DNA of 64,000 nucleotides from Mycobacterium sp. AT1 (GTDB taxonomy: Bacteria > Actinomycetota > Actinomycetes > Mycobacteriales > Mycobacteriaceae), in assembly GCF_002043095.1 (NCBI RefSeq), contig NZ_MVOC01000022.1, positions 1 to 64,000 of the forward strand, written 5' to 3'. The translations under genes and the position numbers were made by a program. The notes under the pieces were generated by a model. That model was given only the letters and a program-made list of their open reading frames with translations, was not told where the DNA came from and made no database searches. Of this stretch, positions 8,337-18,579 are shown in pieces (position 1 is the first letter of the stretch; each line of letters opens with the position of its first letter).

Positions 8337-8810
8337 TCAGTGCTCTTCGGTGGCCGGCTCGACCAGCTCGACCAGCACGCCACCGGAATCCTTCGGGTGG
8401 ATGAAGTTGATCCGCGAGTTTGCCGTACCTCGACGCGGTGCGTCGTAGATCAGCCGGAGGCCGTCAGCGCGCAGCCGCTCGGACAGTGCGTCGAGGTCGC
8501 TGACCCGGTAGGCGAACTGCTGAAGGCCCGGCCCGCGCTTGTCGATGAACTTCGCGATGGTCGACGTCTCGTCGAGCGGTGCCATCAACTGGATCTGGGT
8601 GCTGCCGCTAGGAGCCCCGCGCACGGTCAGCATCGCCTCGCGGATCCCCTGGTCGTCGTTGACCTCTTCGTGCAGCACGATCATGCCAAGATGGTCGTGG
8701 TACCACTTGATCGCCACGTCGAGGTCGGGGACGGCGATGCCGACGTGGTCGACGGCCGTGACCAGTGCGCTGGCGAGGGCCGGACGTGTACCGACATGCT
8801 CCGTTGTCAT
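8337..8810 (-). CDS. Methylmalonyl-CoA epimerase
   Basis: A 157-residue vicinal-oxygen-chelate enzyme that interconverts (R)- and (S)-methylmalonyl-CoA, linking propionyl-CoA and odd-chain/branched lipid breakdown to succinyl-CoA. The glyoxalase fold shows metal ligands in VDHVGIAVPD (His), QIQLMAPL (Gln/Glu region) and GVLVELVEP (Glu). KRGPGLQQFAYRVSD is the typical central motif. Length is normal. It is the Rv1322A counterpart, divergent from fadA4 across 84 bases and convergent with the Rv1322-like gene. Confidence 0.93.
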   Translation of the reverse strand: MTTEHVGTRPALASALVTAVDHVGIAVPDLDVAIKWYHDHLGMIVLHEEVNDDQGIREAMLTVRGAPSGSTQIQLMAPLDETSTIAKFIDKRGPGLQQFAYRVSDLDALSERLRADGLRLIYDAPRRGTANSRINFIHPKDSGGVLVELVEPATEEH

Positions 8811-8894
8811 TTAGTCACGGTAACCTTTACCGGAATGATTGCGTAAGTGTGATAGGCCACACAGTCCTGAATACGAAGCTCGTGGAGGTTGGAC

Positions 8895-10076
8895 ATGACG
8901 ACGTCGGTGATCGTTGCTGGAGCACGCACTCCGGTCGGAAAGCTGATGGGTTCGCTGAAGGACTTCTCGGGTAGCGACCTCGGCGGGATCGCCATCGCTG
9001 GAGCCCTTGAGAAGGCTGGCGTGGACGCCTCGTTGGTCGAGTACGTGATCATGGGTCAGGTGCTCACCGCCGGCGCAGGGCAGATGCCCGCCCGGCAGGC
9101 CTCGGTCGCCGGAGGCATCGGCTGGGACGTGCCCTCGTTGACGATCAACAAGATGTGCCTGTCCGGCATCGACGCCATTGCGTTGGCCGACCAGTTGATC
9201 CGCGCCGGTGAATTCGACGTCGTGGTCGCCGGTGGCCAGGAGTCGATGACCAAGGCGCCCCATCTGCTGATGGACAGCCGGTCTGGCTACAAGTACGGCG
9301 ACGTGAAGGTGCTCGACAGCATGGCCTACGACGGCCTGCACGACGTCTTCACCGATCAGCCCATGGGTGCCCTGACCGAGCAGCGCAACGACGTCGACGC
9401 GTTCACCAGGGCCGAGCAGGACGAGTTGGCGGCGCGGTCGCACCGGCTTGCCGCCGCGGCGTGGAAGGACGGCGTCTACACCGACGAGGTCGTGCCGGTG
9501 AAGATCCCGCAGCGCAAGGGTGACCCGATCGAGTTCACCGAAGACGAGGGCATCCGGGCCAACACGACGGCCGAGTCGTTGGCCGGGTTGAAGCCCGCCT
9601 TCCGCAAGGACGGCACCATCACCGCTGGTTCGGCGTCGCAGATCTCCGACGGGGCTTGCGCGGTCGTGGTGATGAACAAGGCCAAGGCGCAGGAGTTGGG
9701 CTTGACCTGGCTGTGCGAGATCGGGGCGCACGGCGTGGTCGCCGGGCCCGATTCGACGCTGCAGAGCCAGCCGGCGAACGCCATCAAGAAGGCGATCGCG
9801 AAGGAGGGCATCACCGTCGAGCAGCTGGACGTGATCGAGATCAACGAGGCGTTCGCGGCGGTCGCGCTCGCCTCGGCCAAGGAGCTCGGCATCGACGGTG
9901 AACGCGTCAACACCAGTGGCGGCGCCATCGCGATCGGTCACCCGATCGGCATGTCCGGGGCGCGGATCACCCTGCACGCGGCCCTGGAATTGGCTCGCCG
10001 CGGATCGGGTTACGCGGTCGCCGCCCTCTGCGGTGCCGGTGGTCAGGGTGACGCGCTCGTCCTGCGTCGCCCCTGA
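8895..10076 (+). CDS. fadA4: Acetyl-CoA acetyltransferase
   Basis: A 393-residue thiolase. It condenses or cleaves acetoacetyl-CoA/3-ketoacyl-CoA. The nucleophile Cys88 lies in [11 protein letters not shown], with the [10 protein letters not shown] histidine loop and CGAGGQGDA cysteine near the C-terminus. GGAGG lies 6 bases before the chosen ATG; a TTG two codons upstream is less likely. It matches Rv1323 in position and length. It is divergent from the epimerase gene, which fits joint use in short-chain acyl-CoA metabolism. Confidence 0.95.
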   Translation: MTTSVIVAGARTPVGKLMGSLKDFSGSDLGGIAIAGALEKAGVDASLVEYVIMGQVLTAGAGQMPARQASVAGGIGWDVPSLTINKMCLSGIDAIALADQLIRAGEFDVVVAGGQESMTKAPHLLMDSRSGYKYGDVKVLDSMAYDGLHDVFTDQPMGALTEQRNDVDAFTRAEQDELAARSHRLAAAAWKDGVYTDEVVPVKIPQRKGDPIEFTEDEGIRANTTAESLAGLKPAFRKDGTITAGSASQISDGACAVVVMNKAKAQELGLTWLCEIGAHGVVAGPDSTLQSQPANAIKKAIAKEGITVEQLDVIEINEAFAAVALASAKELGIDGERVNTSGGAIAIGHPIGMSGARITLHAALELARRGSGYAVAALCGAGGQGDALVLRRP

Positions 10077-10139
10077 CCAGTAGCGGGTCCGAACGTCCGC
10101 GCACAACGACACGGCGTAGTAGCCAGCGGTGCGGTCAGG

Positions 10140-10145
10140 CACAAT
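10140..10145 (+). promoter_or_regulatory. Possible -10 hexamer of a leaderless transcript (DUF3817 gene)
   Basis: CACAAT lies 7 bases before the preferred ATG of the DUF3817 gene. It departs from TANNNT at the first base, so it is a weaker match than the other leaderless promoters in this window. Confidence 0.3.
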
Positions 10146-10152
10146 GGCGGCC

Positions 10153-10551
10153 ATGAGTAGCACCTTCGACCGCCACCGGACTGCGGGCTGGTTCCGAATA
10201 GTCGCCTTCACCGAGGCCGTCACCTGGGTGGGACTGCTGGTGGGCATGTACTTCAAGTACGTGGGAACGCCGCGGACCGAGATCGGCGTGAAGATCTTCG
10301 GCATGGCGCACGGGCTGGTCTTCATCGCCTTCGTGCTGGCCGCGCTGCTGGTCGGACGAGCGTTCAAGTGGTCGGTTGCGACGTGGTTGCTGGCGTTGCT
10401 GGGGAGCATCGTGCCGCTTGGGAGTGTGATCTTCCTCATGTGGGCCGAACGCACGGGCCGGACGGTCCCGCGCGGAGGGCAGGAGCGAAGCGACCGGGGA
10501 CATGGAGCCGGCGCCGCCGTGGCCGCTCCGGCCGTCCCCGAAACGACGTGA
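10153..10551 (+). CDS. DUF3817 integral membrane protein
   Basis: A 132-residue protein with three to four membrane helices: FRIVAFTEAVTWVGLLVGM, an amphipathic KIFGMAHG turn, VFIAFVLAALLV, and TWLLALLGSIVPLGSVIFLM. The E-x-x-T-W and GxxHG positions are typical of DUF3817. The tail is basic then Ala/Pro rich. Function unknown. A second DUF3817 protein, the Rv1342c counterpart, lies in this window at 30.9 kb, so this copy is an additional paralogue between fadA4 and the thioredoxin-like gene. An ATG three codons upstream is an alternative start. Confidence 0.85.
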   Translation: MSSTFDRHRTAGWFRIVAFTEAVTWVGLLVGMYFKYVGTPRTEIGVKIFGMAHGLVFIAFVLAALLVGRAFKWSVATWLLALLGSIVPLGSVIFLMWAERTGRTVPRGGQERSDRGHGAGAAVAAPAVPETT

Positions 10552-10564
10552 CAAACTTGTTCGT

Positions 10565-11455
10565 GTGACACGTCCACGACCTTCCGTCGGCCCCGCGTTG
10601 GCGGGTGCGTTCGATCTATCGGCACTCAAGCAGCCGCCACCGTCACGGGACGCCCCGGCGGGCCCCCCGCCCGACGGTCTCGACATCACCGAGGCGAACC
10701 TCGAAACCGAGGTGCTCGCCCGGTCCAACCAGATACCCGTCGTCGTCCTGCTGTGGACGCCCCGCAGTGACGCCAGCGTCCAGCTGGGCGACCTGCTGGC
10801 AGCCCTGGCGAAGAGGGACGGCGGCACGTGGGCGCTGGCGACGGTCAACGTCGACACCACGCCCCGGGTGGCCCAGGTCTTCGGCGTGCAGGCCGTGCCG
10901 ACCGTCGTCGCGGTCGCGGGCGGTCAGCCGATCTCCAGCTTCGAGGGTGTGCAGCCTCCTGAGCAGCTTCGGCGGTGGATCGACTCACTCCTGAGCGCCA
11001 CGGCGGGCAAGCTCGAGGGTGGCGAGGCAGGGGACGCCGAAGAGGTCGACCCAGAGCTCGAGCGGGCGCGATCGCTGTGGGACGCCGCCGAATTCGACGA
11101 GGCTCTCGCCGCGTACCAAGCCATTCTCGACGCCAAGCCGAACCACGCCGAGGCCAAGGATGCGCTGCGGCAGATCGCGTTCCTCAAGCGGGCAACGGCT
11201 CAGCCGGAGAATGCCGTCGCGACCGCTGACGCCGCTCCCACCGACGTCGAGGCGGCCTTCGCCGCGGCCGACGTCGAGGTGACTCAGGACCTGGTCGTCG
11301 AGGCGTTCGAGCGGCTCATCGCACTGGTGCGGCGCACCGCGGGCGACGAGCGCACGGCGGTCCGCACCCGGTTGGTCGAGCTGTTCGAGCTGTTCCCGCA
11401 GGACGACCCGAGGGTCATCGCGGGCCGGCGGAACCTGGCCAACGCGCTCTACTGA
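10565..11455 (+). CDS. Thioredoxin-fold/TPR protein lacking redox cysteines
   Basis: A 296-residue protein corresponding to Rv1324: a thioredoxin fold at about 40-145, then TPR-like helices (about 160-290, e.g. SLWDAAEFDEALAAYQAILDAKP). This layout is that of CnoX/YbbN co-chaperones. Where active thioredoxins have W-C-x-x-C, this protein reads W64-T-P-R-S, and the whole protein contains no cysteine; the cis-proline (QAVPT, Pro112) is kept. It therefore cannot do disulphide exchange and probably acts as a protein-binding holdase or scaffold. The GTG start is 13 bases after the DUF3817 gene, and a hairpin follows its stop. Confidence 0.88.
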   Translation: MTRPRPSVGPALAGAFDLSALKQPPPSRDAPAGPPPDGLDITEANLETEVLARSNQIPVVVLLWTPRSDASVQLGDLLAALAKRDGGTWALATVNVDTTPRVAQVFGVQAVPTVVAVAGGQPISSFEGVQPPEQLRRWIDSLLSATAGKLEGGEAGDAEEVDPELERARSLWDAAEFDEALAAYQAILDAKPNHAEAKDALRQIAFLKRATAQPENAVATADAAPTDVEAAFAAADVEVTQDLVVEAFERLIALVRRTAGDERTAVRTRLVELFELFPQDDPRVIAGRRNLANALY

Positions 11456-11456
11456 C

Positions 11457-11505
11457 GATTTCGGCGCGCTCATCCGCGGTAGTCGCGGACGAGCGCGCCG
11501 AAATC
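11457..11505. terminator. Hairpin between convergent genes, copy A
   Basis: A 22-base stem with a single mismatch and a 5-base loop (11479-11483), followed on the plus side by a G-rich run rather than a T-tract. It fills most of the 66-base spacer between the thioredoxin-like gene and glgB and can be read from both strands, so it fits a bidirectional terminator. A related hairpin lies at 19426-19478. Confidence 0.65.
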
Positions 11506-11521
11506 GGGTGGGGGTGGGGGA

Positions 11522-13729
11522 TTAGACCGGTTCGAACCACAGTGCGGACAGCGGCGGCAGCACCATCTCCGCTGAGGCCGGGCGACCGTGCCACGGATCC
11601 GCCGTCGCCTCGACGGCGCCGAAGTTTCCTGCGCCAGCACCGTTGTAGATCGTCGCGTCGGTGTTGAGCACCTCGCGCCACGTCCCCGTGTGCGGCAACC
11701 CGAGGCGATACGAGCCGTGCTCCGCACCAGAGAAGTTGAACACGCAGGCCAGCATCGAACCGTCGTCACCGAAGCGCATGAAGCTCAGCACGTTGTTGGC
11801 CGAGTCGTTGGCGTCGATCCACGAATAGCCCTCCGGGCTGGAGTCGCGGGAGAACAGGGCACGACGGGTCTTGTAGATCTCGTTCGCATCGGCCGTGAAC
11901 CGCTTGATGCCACCGGAGAAGCCCTGCTCGTCCAGCTGGAACCAGTCGACGCCGCGCTCCTCGGACCACTCCGCGCGCTGACCGAATTCCTGGCCCATGA
12001 ACAGCAACTGCTTGCCGGGATGGGCCCACTGGTAGGCCAGCAGGCTGCGAACCCCGGCGGCCTTCATGTGGTCGTTGCCAGGCATCCGGCCCCACAGCGT
12101 GCCCTTGCCGTGCACGACCTCGTCGTGGCTGATGGGAAGGACGAAGTTCTCACTGAAGGCGTACAGCAGGGAGAACGTCAGCTCGTGATGGTGGAAGCTG
12201 CGGTGAATCGGGTCACGCTGCATGAAGGCCAGCGTGTCGTTCATCCAGCCCATGTTCCACTTCATCGAAAAGCCAAGTCCACCAAGGTTGGTCGGACGGG
12301 TGACACCCGGCCACGAGGTGGACTCCTCGGCGATGGTGACGATGCCGGGGGTGGCCTTGTGGACGGTCGCGTTCATCTCCTGCAGGAACTGCACGGCCTC
12401 GAGGTTCTCCCGGCCGCCGTAGATGTTCGGCGTCCAGCCACCCTCGGGCCGTGAGTAGTCGAGGTACAGCATCGACGCCACGGCGTCCACCCGAAGCCCG
12501 TCGATGTGGTACTCCTGCAGCCAGTACAGCGCATTGGCCACCAGGAAGTTACGCACCTCGGCGCGACCGAAGTCGAATACGTATGTGCCCCAGTCGAGTT
12601 GCTCACCACGCCGTGGGTCGGAGTGCTCGTAGAGAGCCGTTCCGTCGAACCGTCCCAGAGCCCATGCGTCCTTCGGGAAGTGCGCGGGCACCCAGTCGAC
12701 GATCACGCCGATGCCGGCCTGATGCAGTCGGTCGACCAGGAACCGGAACTCGTCGGGAGTGCCCAATCGCGACGTCGGCGCGTAGTACGACGTGACCTGG
12801 TAACCCCAGGATCCGCCGAACGGATGCTCCGCGACGGGAAGCAACTCCACGTGGGTGAAGCCCTGCTCGACGACGTACTCGGTCAGCTGGTCGGCGAGTT
12901 CCCGGTAGCTCAGGCCCGGCCGCCAGGACATCAGGTGCACCTCGAGGGTGCTCATCGGTTCGAAGACCGGGTTCTTGATGGCCCGCTCGGCCATCCAGTC
13001 GTCGTCTTCCCACGTGTATTCGCTCTTGGTCACCCGTGAGGCGCGCAGGGGCGGCACCTCGGTGGCAAACGCCATCGGGTCGGCGCGCTCGGTGGTGACG
13101 CCGTCGGCGCCGTGCACGCGGAACTTGTACAGGCCGTCGGCCGGGAAGTCGGGCCAGAAGAGTTCCCACACCCCGGAGGAGCCCAGCGTCCGCATGGGCG
13201 CGTCGTTCCCGCTCCAGTGGTTGAAGTCGCCGATCAGGCTGACGCCCTTGGCATTTGGCGCCCACACGGCGAAGGAGACGCCGCTGACGGGTCCGTCGGC
13301 GGTGCTGTAGGTGCGCGGGTGGGCGCCCAGCGCCTCCCACAGCCGCTCGTGGCGACCCTCGGAGAACAGGTGCATGTCCATCTCGCCAAGGGTGGGCAAG
13401 AAGCGGTAGGGGTCGGCCACCGTGTGGACGTGCGGGTCGTCGTCGCCGTTGGGATAGCTGACCTCGAGGCGGTAGTCGATCAACCCGGTGAACGGCAGGA
13501 CGACGGCGAAGAGCGCGTCCTCGACGTGGGAGAAGGTGTAGCGCTCCTTGCCGATGAGGGCGACGACCTCGAGCGCGTTCGGCCGCAACACCCGGATGAC
13601 GGTGTGGTCGTCGTACTCGTGCGCGCCTAGGATCGAATGCGGGTCGTGGTGGGTGCCCCACAGCAGACGGGAAAGCTCCGACGGGTCGGGCCGCAGGTTC
13701 TTGGTGGTGATGTCGTTGGTACTTGTCAT
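11522..13729 (-). CDS. glgB: 1,4-alpha-glucan branching enzyme
   Basis: A 735-residue GH13 enzyme that introduces alpha-1,6 branches into alpha-glucan; in mycobacteria it acts after GlgE. An N-terminal carbohydrate-binding module is followed by a CBM48 domain (about 150-240) and the (beta/alpha)8 core. The nucleophile is Asp415 ([13 protein letters not shown]), the acid Glu468 ([11 protein letters not shown]), and the third carboxylate lies in [15 protein letters not shown]-terminal all-beta domain ends the protein. The ATG at [10 protein letters not shown] lies 5 bases after the glgE stop, giving a length like the M. tuberculosis enzyme (Rv1326c); the frame extends further upstream without conservation. 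Confidence 0.97.
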   Translation of the reverse strand: MTSTNDITTKNLRPDPSELSRLLWGTHHDPHSILGAHEYDDHTVIRVLRPNALEVVALIGKERYTFSHVEDALFAVVLPFTGLIDYRLEVSYPNGDDDPHVHTVADPYRFLPTLGEMDMHLFSEGRHERLWEALGAHPRTYSTADGPVSGVSFAVWAPNAKGVSLIGDFNHWSGNDAPMRTLGSSGVWELFWPDFPADGLYKFRVHGADGVTTERADPMAFATEVPPLRASRVTKSEYTWEDDDWMAERAIKNPVFEPMSTLEVHLMSWRPGLSYRELADQLTEYVVEQGFTHVELLPVAEHPFGGSWGYQVTSYYAPTSRLGTPDEFRFLVDRLHQAGIGVIVDWVPAHFPKDAWALGRFDGTALYEHSDPRRGEQLDWGTYVFDFGRAEVRNFLVANALYWLQEYHIDGLRVDAVASMLYLDYSRPEGGWTPNIYGGRENLEAVQFLQEMNATVHKATPGIVTIAEESTSWPGVTRPTNLGGLGFSMKWNMGWMNDTLAFMQRDPIHRSFHHHELTFSLLYAFSENFVLPISHDEVVHGKGTLWGRMPGNDHMKAAGVRSLLAYQWAHPGKQLLFMGQEFGQRAEWSEERGVDWFQLDEQGFSGGIKRFTADANEIYKTRRALFSRDSSPEGYSWIDANDSANNVLSFMRFGDDGSMLACVFNFSGAEHGSYRLGLPHTGTWREVLNTDATIYNGAGAGNFGAVEATADPWHGRPASAEMVLPPLSALWFEPV

Positions 13730-13734
13730 GTGAA

Positions 13735-15828
13735 TCAATCCCTCCGCAGCAGCTCGAGCCGCTTGTCGGTTGGTATGTGCGGCATGTTCAGGATGTGGGC
13801 GACGGAACGCCCAGGCTCGAGACGTACGTAATTGGCCTGGCCCCACTGATATTCGTCGCCGGTGATCTCGTCGCGCACCCAGAAGCGGTCGTAGTCGGCC
13901 ATTCCCAGCGCCGCCATGTCCAGCCTGATGGTGCCCTCTTCTGGACCAAATGCGTTGAGCGTCACCACCACCAGCACGCAGTCGCCGCTGATGGGATCGA
14001 ACTTGCTGTACGCAAGCAACGCATCGTTGTCGATCTCGTGGAACGTGATGGTGCGCAGTTCGGTGAGAGCGGGGTGCACCTTGCGAATCTCGTTGAGCCG
14101 CGTCAGGAACGGCTCGAGCGAATTGCCCGATGCGAGTGCACCGTCGAAGTCACGCGGCCGCAGCTCGTACTTCTCGGAGTCCAGATATTCCTCACTGCCC
14201 TCGCGGACGGCCTGGCCTTCGAAGAGCTCGTACCCGGAGTACACACCCCAGGTAGGGCTCATCGTCGCGGCCATCGCCGCGCGGATCGCAAACATGCCGG
14301 GGCCGCCGTACTGCAGGATCTCGTGCAGGATGTCCGGGGTGTTCACCCACAGGCTCTGACGTGCGTAGTCGGCGTGTTCGGCGATCTGCTCGCCGAATTC
14401 GGTCAGCTCCCACTTGGCCGTTCGCCACGTGAAGTACGTGTACGACTGCGTGTAGCCGAGCTTGGCCAACCCGAACAACCGCGCCGGACGGGTGAACGCC
14501 TCGGCGAGGAACAGCACGTCCGGGTCGTCGTTCTTGACCTCGCCGATGAGCCAGGCCCAGAAGTTCGGCGGCTTGGTGTGCGGGTTGTCGACCCGAAACA
14601 CCTTGACGCCGTGCGACACCCAGAATCGGACGACGCGAAGGACCTCGGCGTAGATGCCCGCCGGGTCGTTGTCGAAGTTGATCGGATAGATGTCCTGGTA
14701 CTTCTTCGGCGGATTCTCGGCGTAGGCGATCGTCCCGTCGGGGAGGACGGTGAACCACTCGGGGTGGTCCTTGGCCCACGGATGGTCCGGCGCGCACTGC
14801 AGGGCCAAGTCGAGTGCCACCTCGAGACCCTGATTGCGCGCCTCGGCCACGAAGTCGTCGAAGTCCTCGATGGTGCCGAGCTCGGGGTGCACCGCGTCGT
14901 GCCCACCCTCGTCGCTGCCGATCGCCCATGGCGAGCCGACGTCGTTCGGCGCGGCGGTGACACTGTTGTTGCGCCCCTTGCGGTGCACCTTTCCGATCGG
15001 ATGGATCGGCGGCAGGTAGACGATGTCGAAGCCCATCCGCGCGACGCGGGGCAGCGTCTTGCTCGCGGTCGCGAACGTGCCGTGCACGGGCTTGCCGTCG
15101 CCGTCCCAGCCGCCCGTCGAACGCGGGAAGATCTCGTACCACGCGCTGAACCGGGCCAGCGGACGATCCACCCAGATGCCGTACTGCTCACCGCGGGTGA
15201 TCAGCTCGCGCAACGGATAGTCGTGCAGCAACGCCTCCACCTCGGGTGCGAGGGCTGCCCCCGCCCGCGTGTACGGGTCGCCGGGGGCGCGGAGATTCTT
15301 CGCGGCCTCGAGCAACGGATAGCGGTCCTGCCGTGGCACTCCGGTGGACGCCCGTTCGAACAACTGCGCTCCGATGAGCAGATCGTTGTTCAATTCGGAT
15401 TCGCCCTGGCCTGCGTTGAGCTTCGCCGTGACGTTCTTGCGCCACGTCGCGATGGGATCGCCCCACCCGTCAACGCGGTAGGTCCACAGGCCGACGGCGT
15501 CGGGGGAGAACTGCCCGTGAAAGGTGTCGGGCTCGTCGCCCGGCTCCATCGGCAGCCGCTGGGGTTTGATGCGCTGCGAGCCGCCGACGACTTCCTCGAT
15601 GGGCACCGCTTCGACGTGCGAGTTCGCCAAGCCCTGGGGGGCCGCGGCGAGCTGCGGGTAGGTCTTTCCGTGGTACCGCACCACCAACGTCGCCGACACG
15701 GCGTCGTGGCCCTCTCGCCACACCACCGCTTTGATCGGCATTACCTCACCGACCACGGCCTTGGCCGGATAACGGCCGTTGGAAACTACCGGTGCGACGT
15801 CGTCGATCTCGATTCGACCGGCCACCAC
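13735..15828 (-). CDS. glgE: Alpha-1,4-glucan:maltose-1-phosphate maltosyltransferase
   Basis: A 697-residue GH13_3 enzyme that extends alpha-glucan chains by two glucose units from maltose 1-phosphate; it is essential in M. tuberculosis because maltose 1-phosphate accumulates toxically without it. The nucleophile is Asp414 ([13 protein letters not shown]) and the acid Glu443 (FLAEAFTRP). [21 protein letters not shown] is the family signature for substrate binding. AAGGAG lies before the GTG start, and a small dyad (arms CGCGGT/ACCGCG, 15842-15856) lies in the 5' leader. It forms an operon with glgB and is divergent from glgP, as in Rv1327c/Rv1328. Confidence 0.97.
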   Translation of the reverse strand: MVAGRIEIDDVAPVVSNGRYPAKAVVGEVMPIKAVVWREGHDAVSATLVVRYHGKTYPQLAAAPQGLANSHVEAVPIEEVVGGSQRIKPQRLPMEPGDEPDTFHGQFSPDAVGLWTYRVDGWGDPIATWRKNVTAKLNAGQGESELNNDLLIGAQLFERASTGVPRQDRYPLLEAAKNLRAPGDPYTRAGAALAPEVEALLHDYPLRELITRGEQYGIWVDRPLARFSAWYEIFPRSTGGWDGDGKPVHGTFATASKTLPRVARMGFDIVYLPPIHPIGKVHRKGRNNSVTAAPNDVGSPWAIGSDEGGHDAVHPELGTIEDFDDFVAEARNQGLEVALDLALQCAPDHPWAKDHPEWFTVLPDGTIAYAENPPKKYQDIYPINFDNDPAGIYAEVLRVVRFWVSHGVKVFRVDNPHTKPPNFWAWLIGEVKNDDPDVLFLAEAFTRPARLFGLAKLGYTQSYTYFTWRTAKWELTEFGEQIAEHADYARQSLWVNTPDILHEILQYGGPGMFAIRAAMAATMSPTWGVYSGYELFEGQAVREGSEEYLDSEKYELRPRDFDGALASGNSLEPFLTRLNEIRKVHPALTELRTITFHEIDNDALLAYSKFDPISGDCVLVVVTLNAFGPEEGTIRLDMAALGMADYDRFWVRDEITGDEYQWGQANYVRLEPGRSVAHILNMPHIPTDKRLELLRRD

Positions 15829-15948
15829 TGCTCCTTACGCTCGCGGTCCGACCGCGGGCTGTCATCTGCTTGATTACCTTGTCGCGCTCTATACCCACCG
15901 TAGTGTCCGACTGAACCCCATGTGCCGGATGGACCGATCGAGATGACC

Positions 15949-15976
15949 TTGAACGGGGTGCTGCGGTGGGTAGGGT
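15949..15976 (+). promoter_or_regulatory. Predicted sigma-A-type promoter of glgP (leaderless)
   Basis: TTGAAC at 15949-15954 and TAGGGT at 15971-15976 are separated by 16 bases. The hexamer ends 8 bases before the glgP GTG, so the transcript should start at or beside the start codon. The glgE-glgP divergent interval is 156 bases. Confidence 0.55.
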
Positions 15977-15984
15977 GAATCCGC

Positions 15985-18579
15985 GTGAAGGCACTCCGTA
16001 GATTCACCGTTCGCGCCCATCTTCCGGAACGTCTTGCGGCGCTTGAGCGACTCTCGGTCAACCTACGCTGGTCATGGGACAGGCCGACGCAAGAGCTGTT
16101 CGCCACAATCGATTCCGGGCTGTGGGAGCAATTTGGACAAGACCCGGTGGCGGTACTCGGGGGAGTGAACCCGAAACGCCTCGACGAGCTTGCTGGCGAC
16201 GAGGCATTCCTCGCGCGGCTCGACCATCTGGCGGCCGAATTGGACACCTATCTGACCCGACCGATGTGGTACCAGGAGCGAACGTCGGCTGGAGTCTCGC
16301 TCCCGACGGGCATCGCCTACTTCTCCATGGAGTTCGGCGTCGCAGAGGTGCTGCCGAACTACTCGGGCGGCCTTGGCATCCTGGCGGGCGACCACCTGAA
16401 GTCCGCATCCGACCTGGGTTTGCCGCTCATCGCGGTGGGCCTGTACTACCGGTCGGGCTACTTTCGTCAGTCGTTGACCGCCGACGGTTGGCAACGCGAG
16501 GACTATCCGTCACTCGATCCTCAGGGGCTGCCACTGCGCCTGCTCACCGACGCGTCGGGTGAGCCGGTGCTGGTGAGTCTGGCGATGCCCGACGGCGGAC
16601 AGTTGAACGCGCGGGTATGGATCGCGCAAGTTGGTCGGATTCCCTTGCTGCTCTTGGATTCCGACATTCCGGAGACCGAGCACGAGCTGCGCTCGGTGAC
16701 CGATCGGCTCTACGGCGGCGACCAGGAACACCGCATCAAGCAGGAGTTGCTCGCCGGCATCGGCGGGGTTCGGGCGATTCGGGCGTTCACCGCTGTGGAG
16801 GGGCTGCCGGAGCCGCAGGTGTTTCACATGAACGAGGGGCACGCCGGGTTCCTCGGCGTCGAACGGATTCGTGAGCTGGTCACCGACGGTGAGCTCGACT
16901 TCGACACCGCGTTGGCCGTGGTGCGCTCGAGCACCGTGTTCACCACCCACACTCCCGTCCCCGCGGGCATCGACCGCTTTCCGGTGGAGATGGTCGAGCG
17001 CTACTTCGGCGCGTCGGAGGCTGGTTCCGAGCTCGTGCCCGGCGTGCCGCTGGACCGCATCGTGGCGTTCGGCGAGGAGGACGACCCGGTGAAGTTCAAC
17101 ATGGCCCACATGGGGCTGCGGTTGGCGCAACGCGCCAACGGGGTGTCGCTGCTGCACGGCAAGGTCAGCCGCGGCATGTTCAACGACCTGTGGCCCGGCT
17201 TCGACCAAGACGAGGTTCCGATCGGATCCATCACCAACGGAGTGCACGCCCCGACGTGGGCGGCACCGCAATGGGTCGAGCTGGCCCGCGAACTGATCGG
17301 CAGTGAGGACCTCAGCTCTCTCAGCGAGGCGGACACCTGGGAGCGGCTGCAGCAGGTCGACACGGGCCACCTGTGGTGGATTCGGTCTCAGCTGCGCGGG
17401 TTGCTGGTCGACGACGTCCGCCGTCGCCTGCGGCGTTCCTGGTTGGAGCGGGGCGCGTCGGAGGCCGAACTCGGCTGGATCGCCGACGCCTTCGACCCCA
17501 ACGTGCTGACCGTCGGCTTCGCTCGACGGGTGCCGACGTACAAGCGGCTGACGCTGATGCTGCGCGACCCCGAGCGGCTCGAGAAGCTGCTGCTCGACGA
17601 GGAACGGCCGGTGCAGCTGATCGTGGCAGGCAAGTCGCACCCCGCCGACGACGGCGGCAAGGCGCTGATCCAAGAGATCGTCCGGTTCGCCGACCGGCCC
17701 GAGGTGCGGCACCGGATCGCGTTCCTGCCCGACTACGACATGTCGATGGCGCGGTTCCTCTACTGGGGCTGCGACGTGTGGCTGAACAATCCGCTGCGGC
17801 CGTTGGAGGCGTGCGGTACGTCGGGGATGAAGAGCGCGCTGAATGGCGGGCTCAACCTGTCGATTCGCGACGGGTGGTGGGACGAGTGGTACGACGGCGA
17901 GAACGGTTGGGAGATCGCGACTGCCGACGGCCTGGCCGACGAATCCCGCCGCGACGACCTGGAGGCCTCGTCGCTCTACGACCTGTTGGAGAAGTCGGTC
18001 ACCACGAAGTTCTACGAACGCGACGAGCACGGCGTGCCGCGGCGATGGATGGAGATGGTGCGTCACACGCTGCAGGTGCTCGGTCCGAAGGTGCTGGCCT
18101 CGCGGATGGTGCGCGACTACACCGAGAAGTACTACGCGCCGGCGGCGGCGTCGCTGCACCGCACGATCGAGGAGGTCGACGGCGTGCCGTTCGGGGCGGC
18201 ACGGGACCTCGCCGCGTTCTGCGAACGGGCGCGCGGCAGCTGGCCGAACGTCCGCATCACCGACGTCGACGGTTACGGGCTACCAGACACCCCGTTGCTC
18301 GGGTCCGAGCTCACGTTGACCGCCACGGTGCACCTCGACGACCTGCGGCCCGATGAAGTGGTGGTGGAGGCGGTCGTCGGCCGGGTTGACACGGCCGACG
18401 TGCTGGTCGACCCCCTCGTCGTGCCGATGACGCATACGGGCTCGGCCGACGGCAACGACGTCTTCTCGAGCACGACTCCGCTGCCCGTGGCCGGCCGGGT
18501 CGGGTACACCGTTCGGGTGTTGCCGCACCACCGGCTGCTTGCGGCGGACGACGAGCTCGGTCTCGTCACGCTCGCATGA
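15985..18579 (+). CDS. glgP: Alpha-glucan (glycogen) phosphorylase
   Basis: An 864-residue GT35 enzyme that releases glucose 1-phosphate from alpha-glucan using pyridoxal phosphate. It is the long actinobacterial type starting VKALRRFTVRAHLPERL with an N-terminal DUF3417 segment. The catalytic core includes YFSMEFGV, the N-terminal glucan loop (YSGGLGILAGDHLK) and the cofactor lysine at about residue 616 in CGTSGMKSALNGG. It would recycle the polymer made by GlgE/GlgB and supply glucose 1-phosphate for further synthesis. It is divergent from glgE and its last four bases overlap the start of a propeller gene (ATGA). Confidence 0.96.
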   Translation: MKALRRFTVRAHLPERLAALERLSVNLRWSWDRPTQELFATIDSGLWEQFGQDPVAVLGGVNPKRLDELAGDEAFLARLDHLAAELDTYLTRPMWYQERTSAGVSLPTGIAYFSMEFGVAEVLPNYSGGLGILAGDHLKSASDLGLPLIAVGLYYRSGYFRQSLTADGWQREDYPSLDPQGLPLRLLTDASGEPVLVSLAMPDGGQLNARVWIAQVGRIPLLLLDSDIPETEHELRSVTDRLYGGDQEHRIKQELLAGIGGVRAIRAFTAVEGLPEPQVFHMNEGHAGFLGVERIRELVTDGELDFDTALAVVRSSTVFTTHTPVPAGIDRFPVEMVERYFGASEAGSELVPGVPLDRIVAFGEEDDPVKFNMAHMGLRLAQRANGVSLLHGKVSRGMFNDLWPGFDQDEVPIGSITNGVHAPTWAAPQWVELARELIGSEDLSSLSEADTWERLQQVDTGHLWWIRSQLRGLLVDDVRRRLRRSWLERGASEAELGWIADAFDPNVLTVGFARRVPTYKRLTLMLRDPERLEKLLLDEERPVQLIVAGKSHPADDGGKALIQEIVRFADRPEVRHRIAFLPDYDMSMARFLYWGCDVWLNNPLRPLEACGTSGMKSALNGGLNLSIRDGWWDEWYDGENGWEIATADGLADESRRDDLEASSLYDLLEKSVTTKFYERDEHGVPRRWMEMVRHTLQVLGPKVLASRMVRDYTEKYYAPAAASLHRTIEEVDGVPFGAARDLAAFCERARGSWPNVRITDVDGYGLPDTPLLGSELTLTATVHLDDLRPDEVVVEAVVGRVDTADVLVDPLVVPMTHTGSADGNDVFSSTTPLPVAGRVGYTVRVLPHHRLLAADDELGLVTLA

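Noticed and set aside
8811-10625. A 604-codon minus-strand frame opposite fadA4 and the DUF3817 gene
   Set aside because: Antisense shadow; composition is unlike protein and both plus-strand genes are well supported.
13723-15873. A 716-codon open frame on the plus strand opposite glgE
   Set aside because: It is the antisense shadow of a clear GH13 enzyme in G+C-rich DNA and encodes an Arg/Gly/Val/His-rich sequence without any domain.
16510-18159. A 549-codon minus-strand frame inside glgP
   Set aside because: Antisense to a complete glycogen phosphorylase; no motif, His/Arg/Gln-rich.
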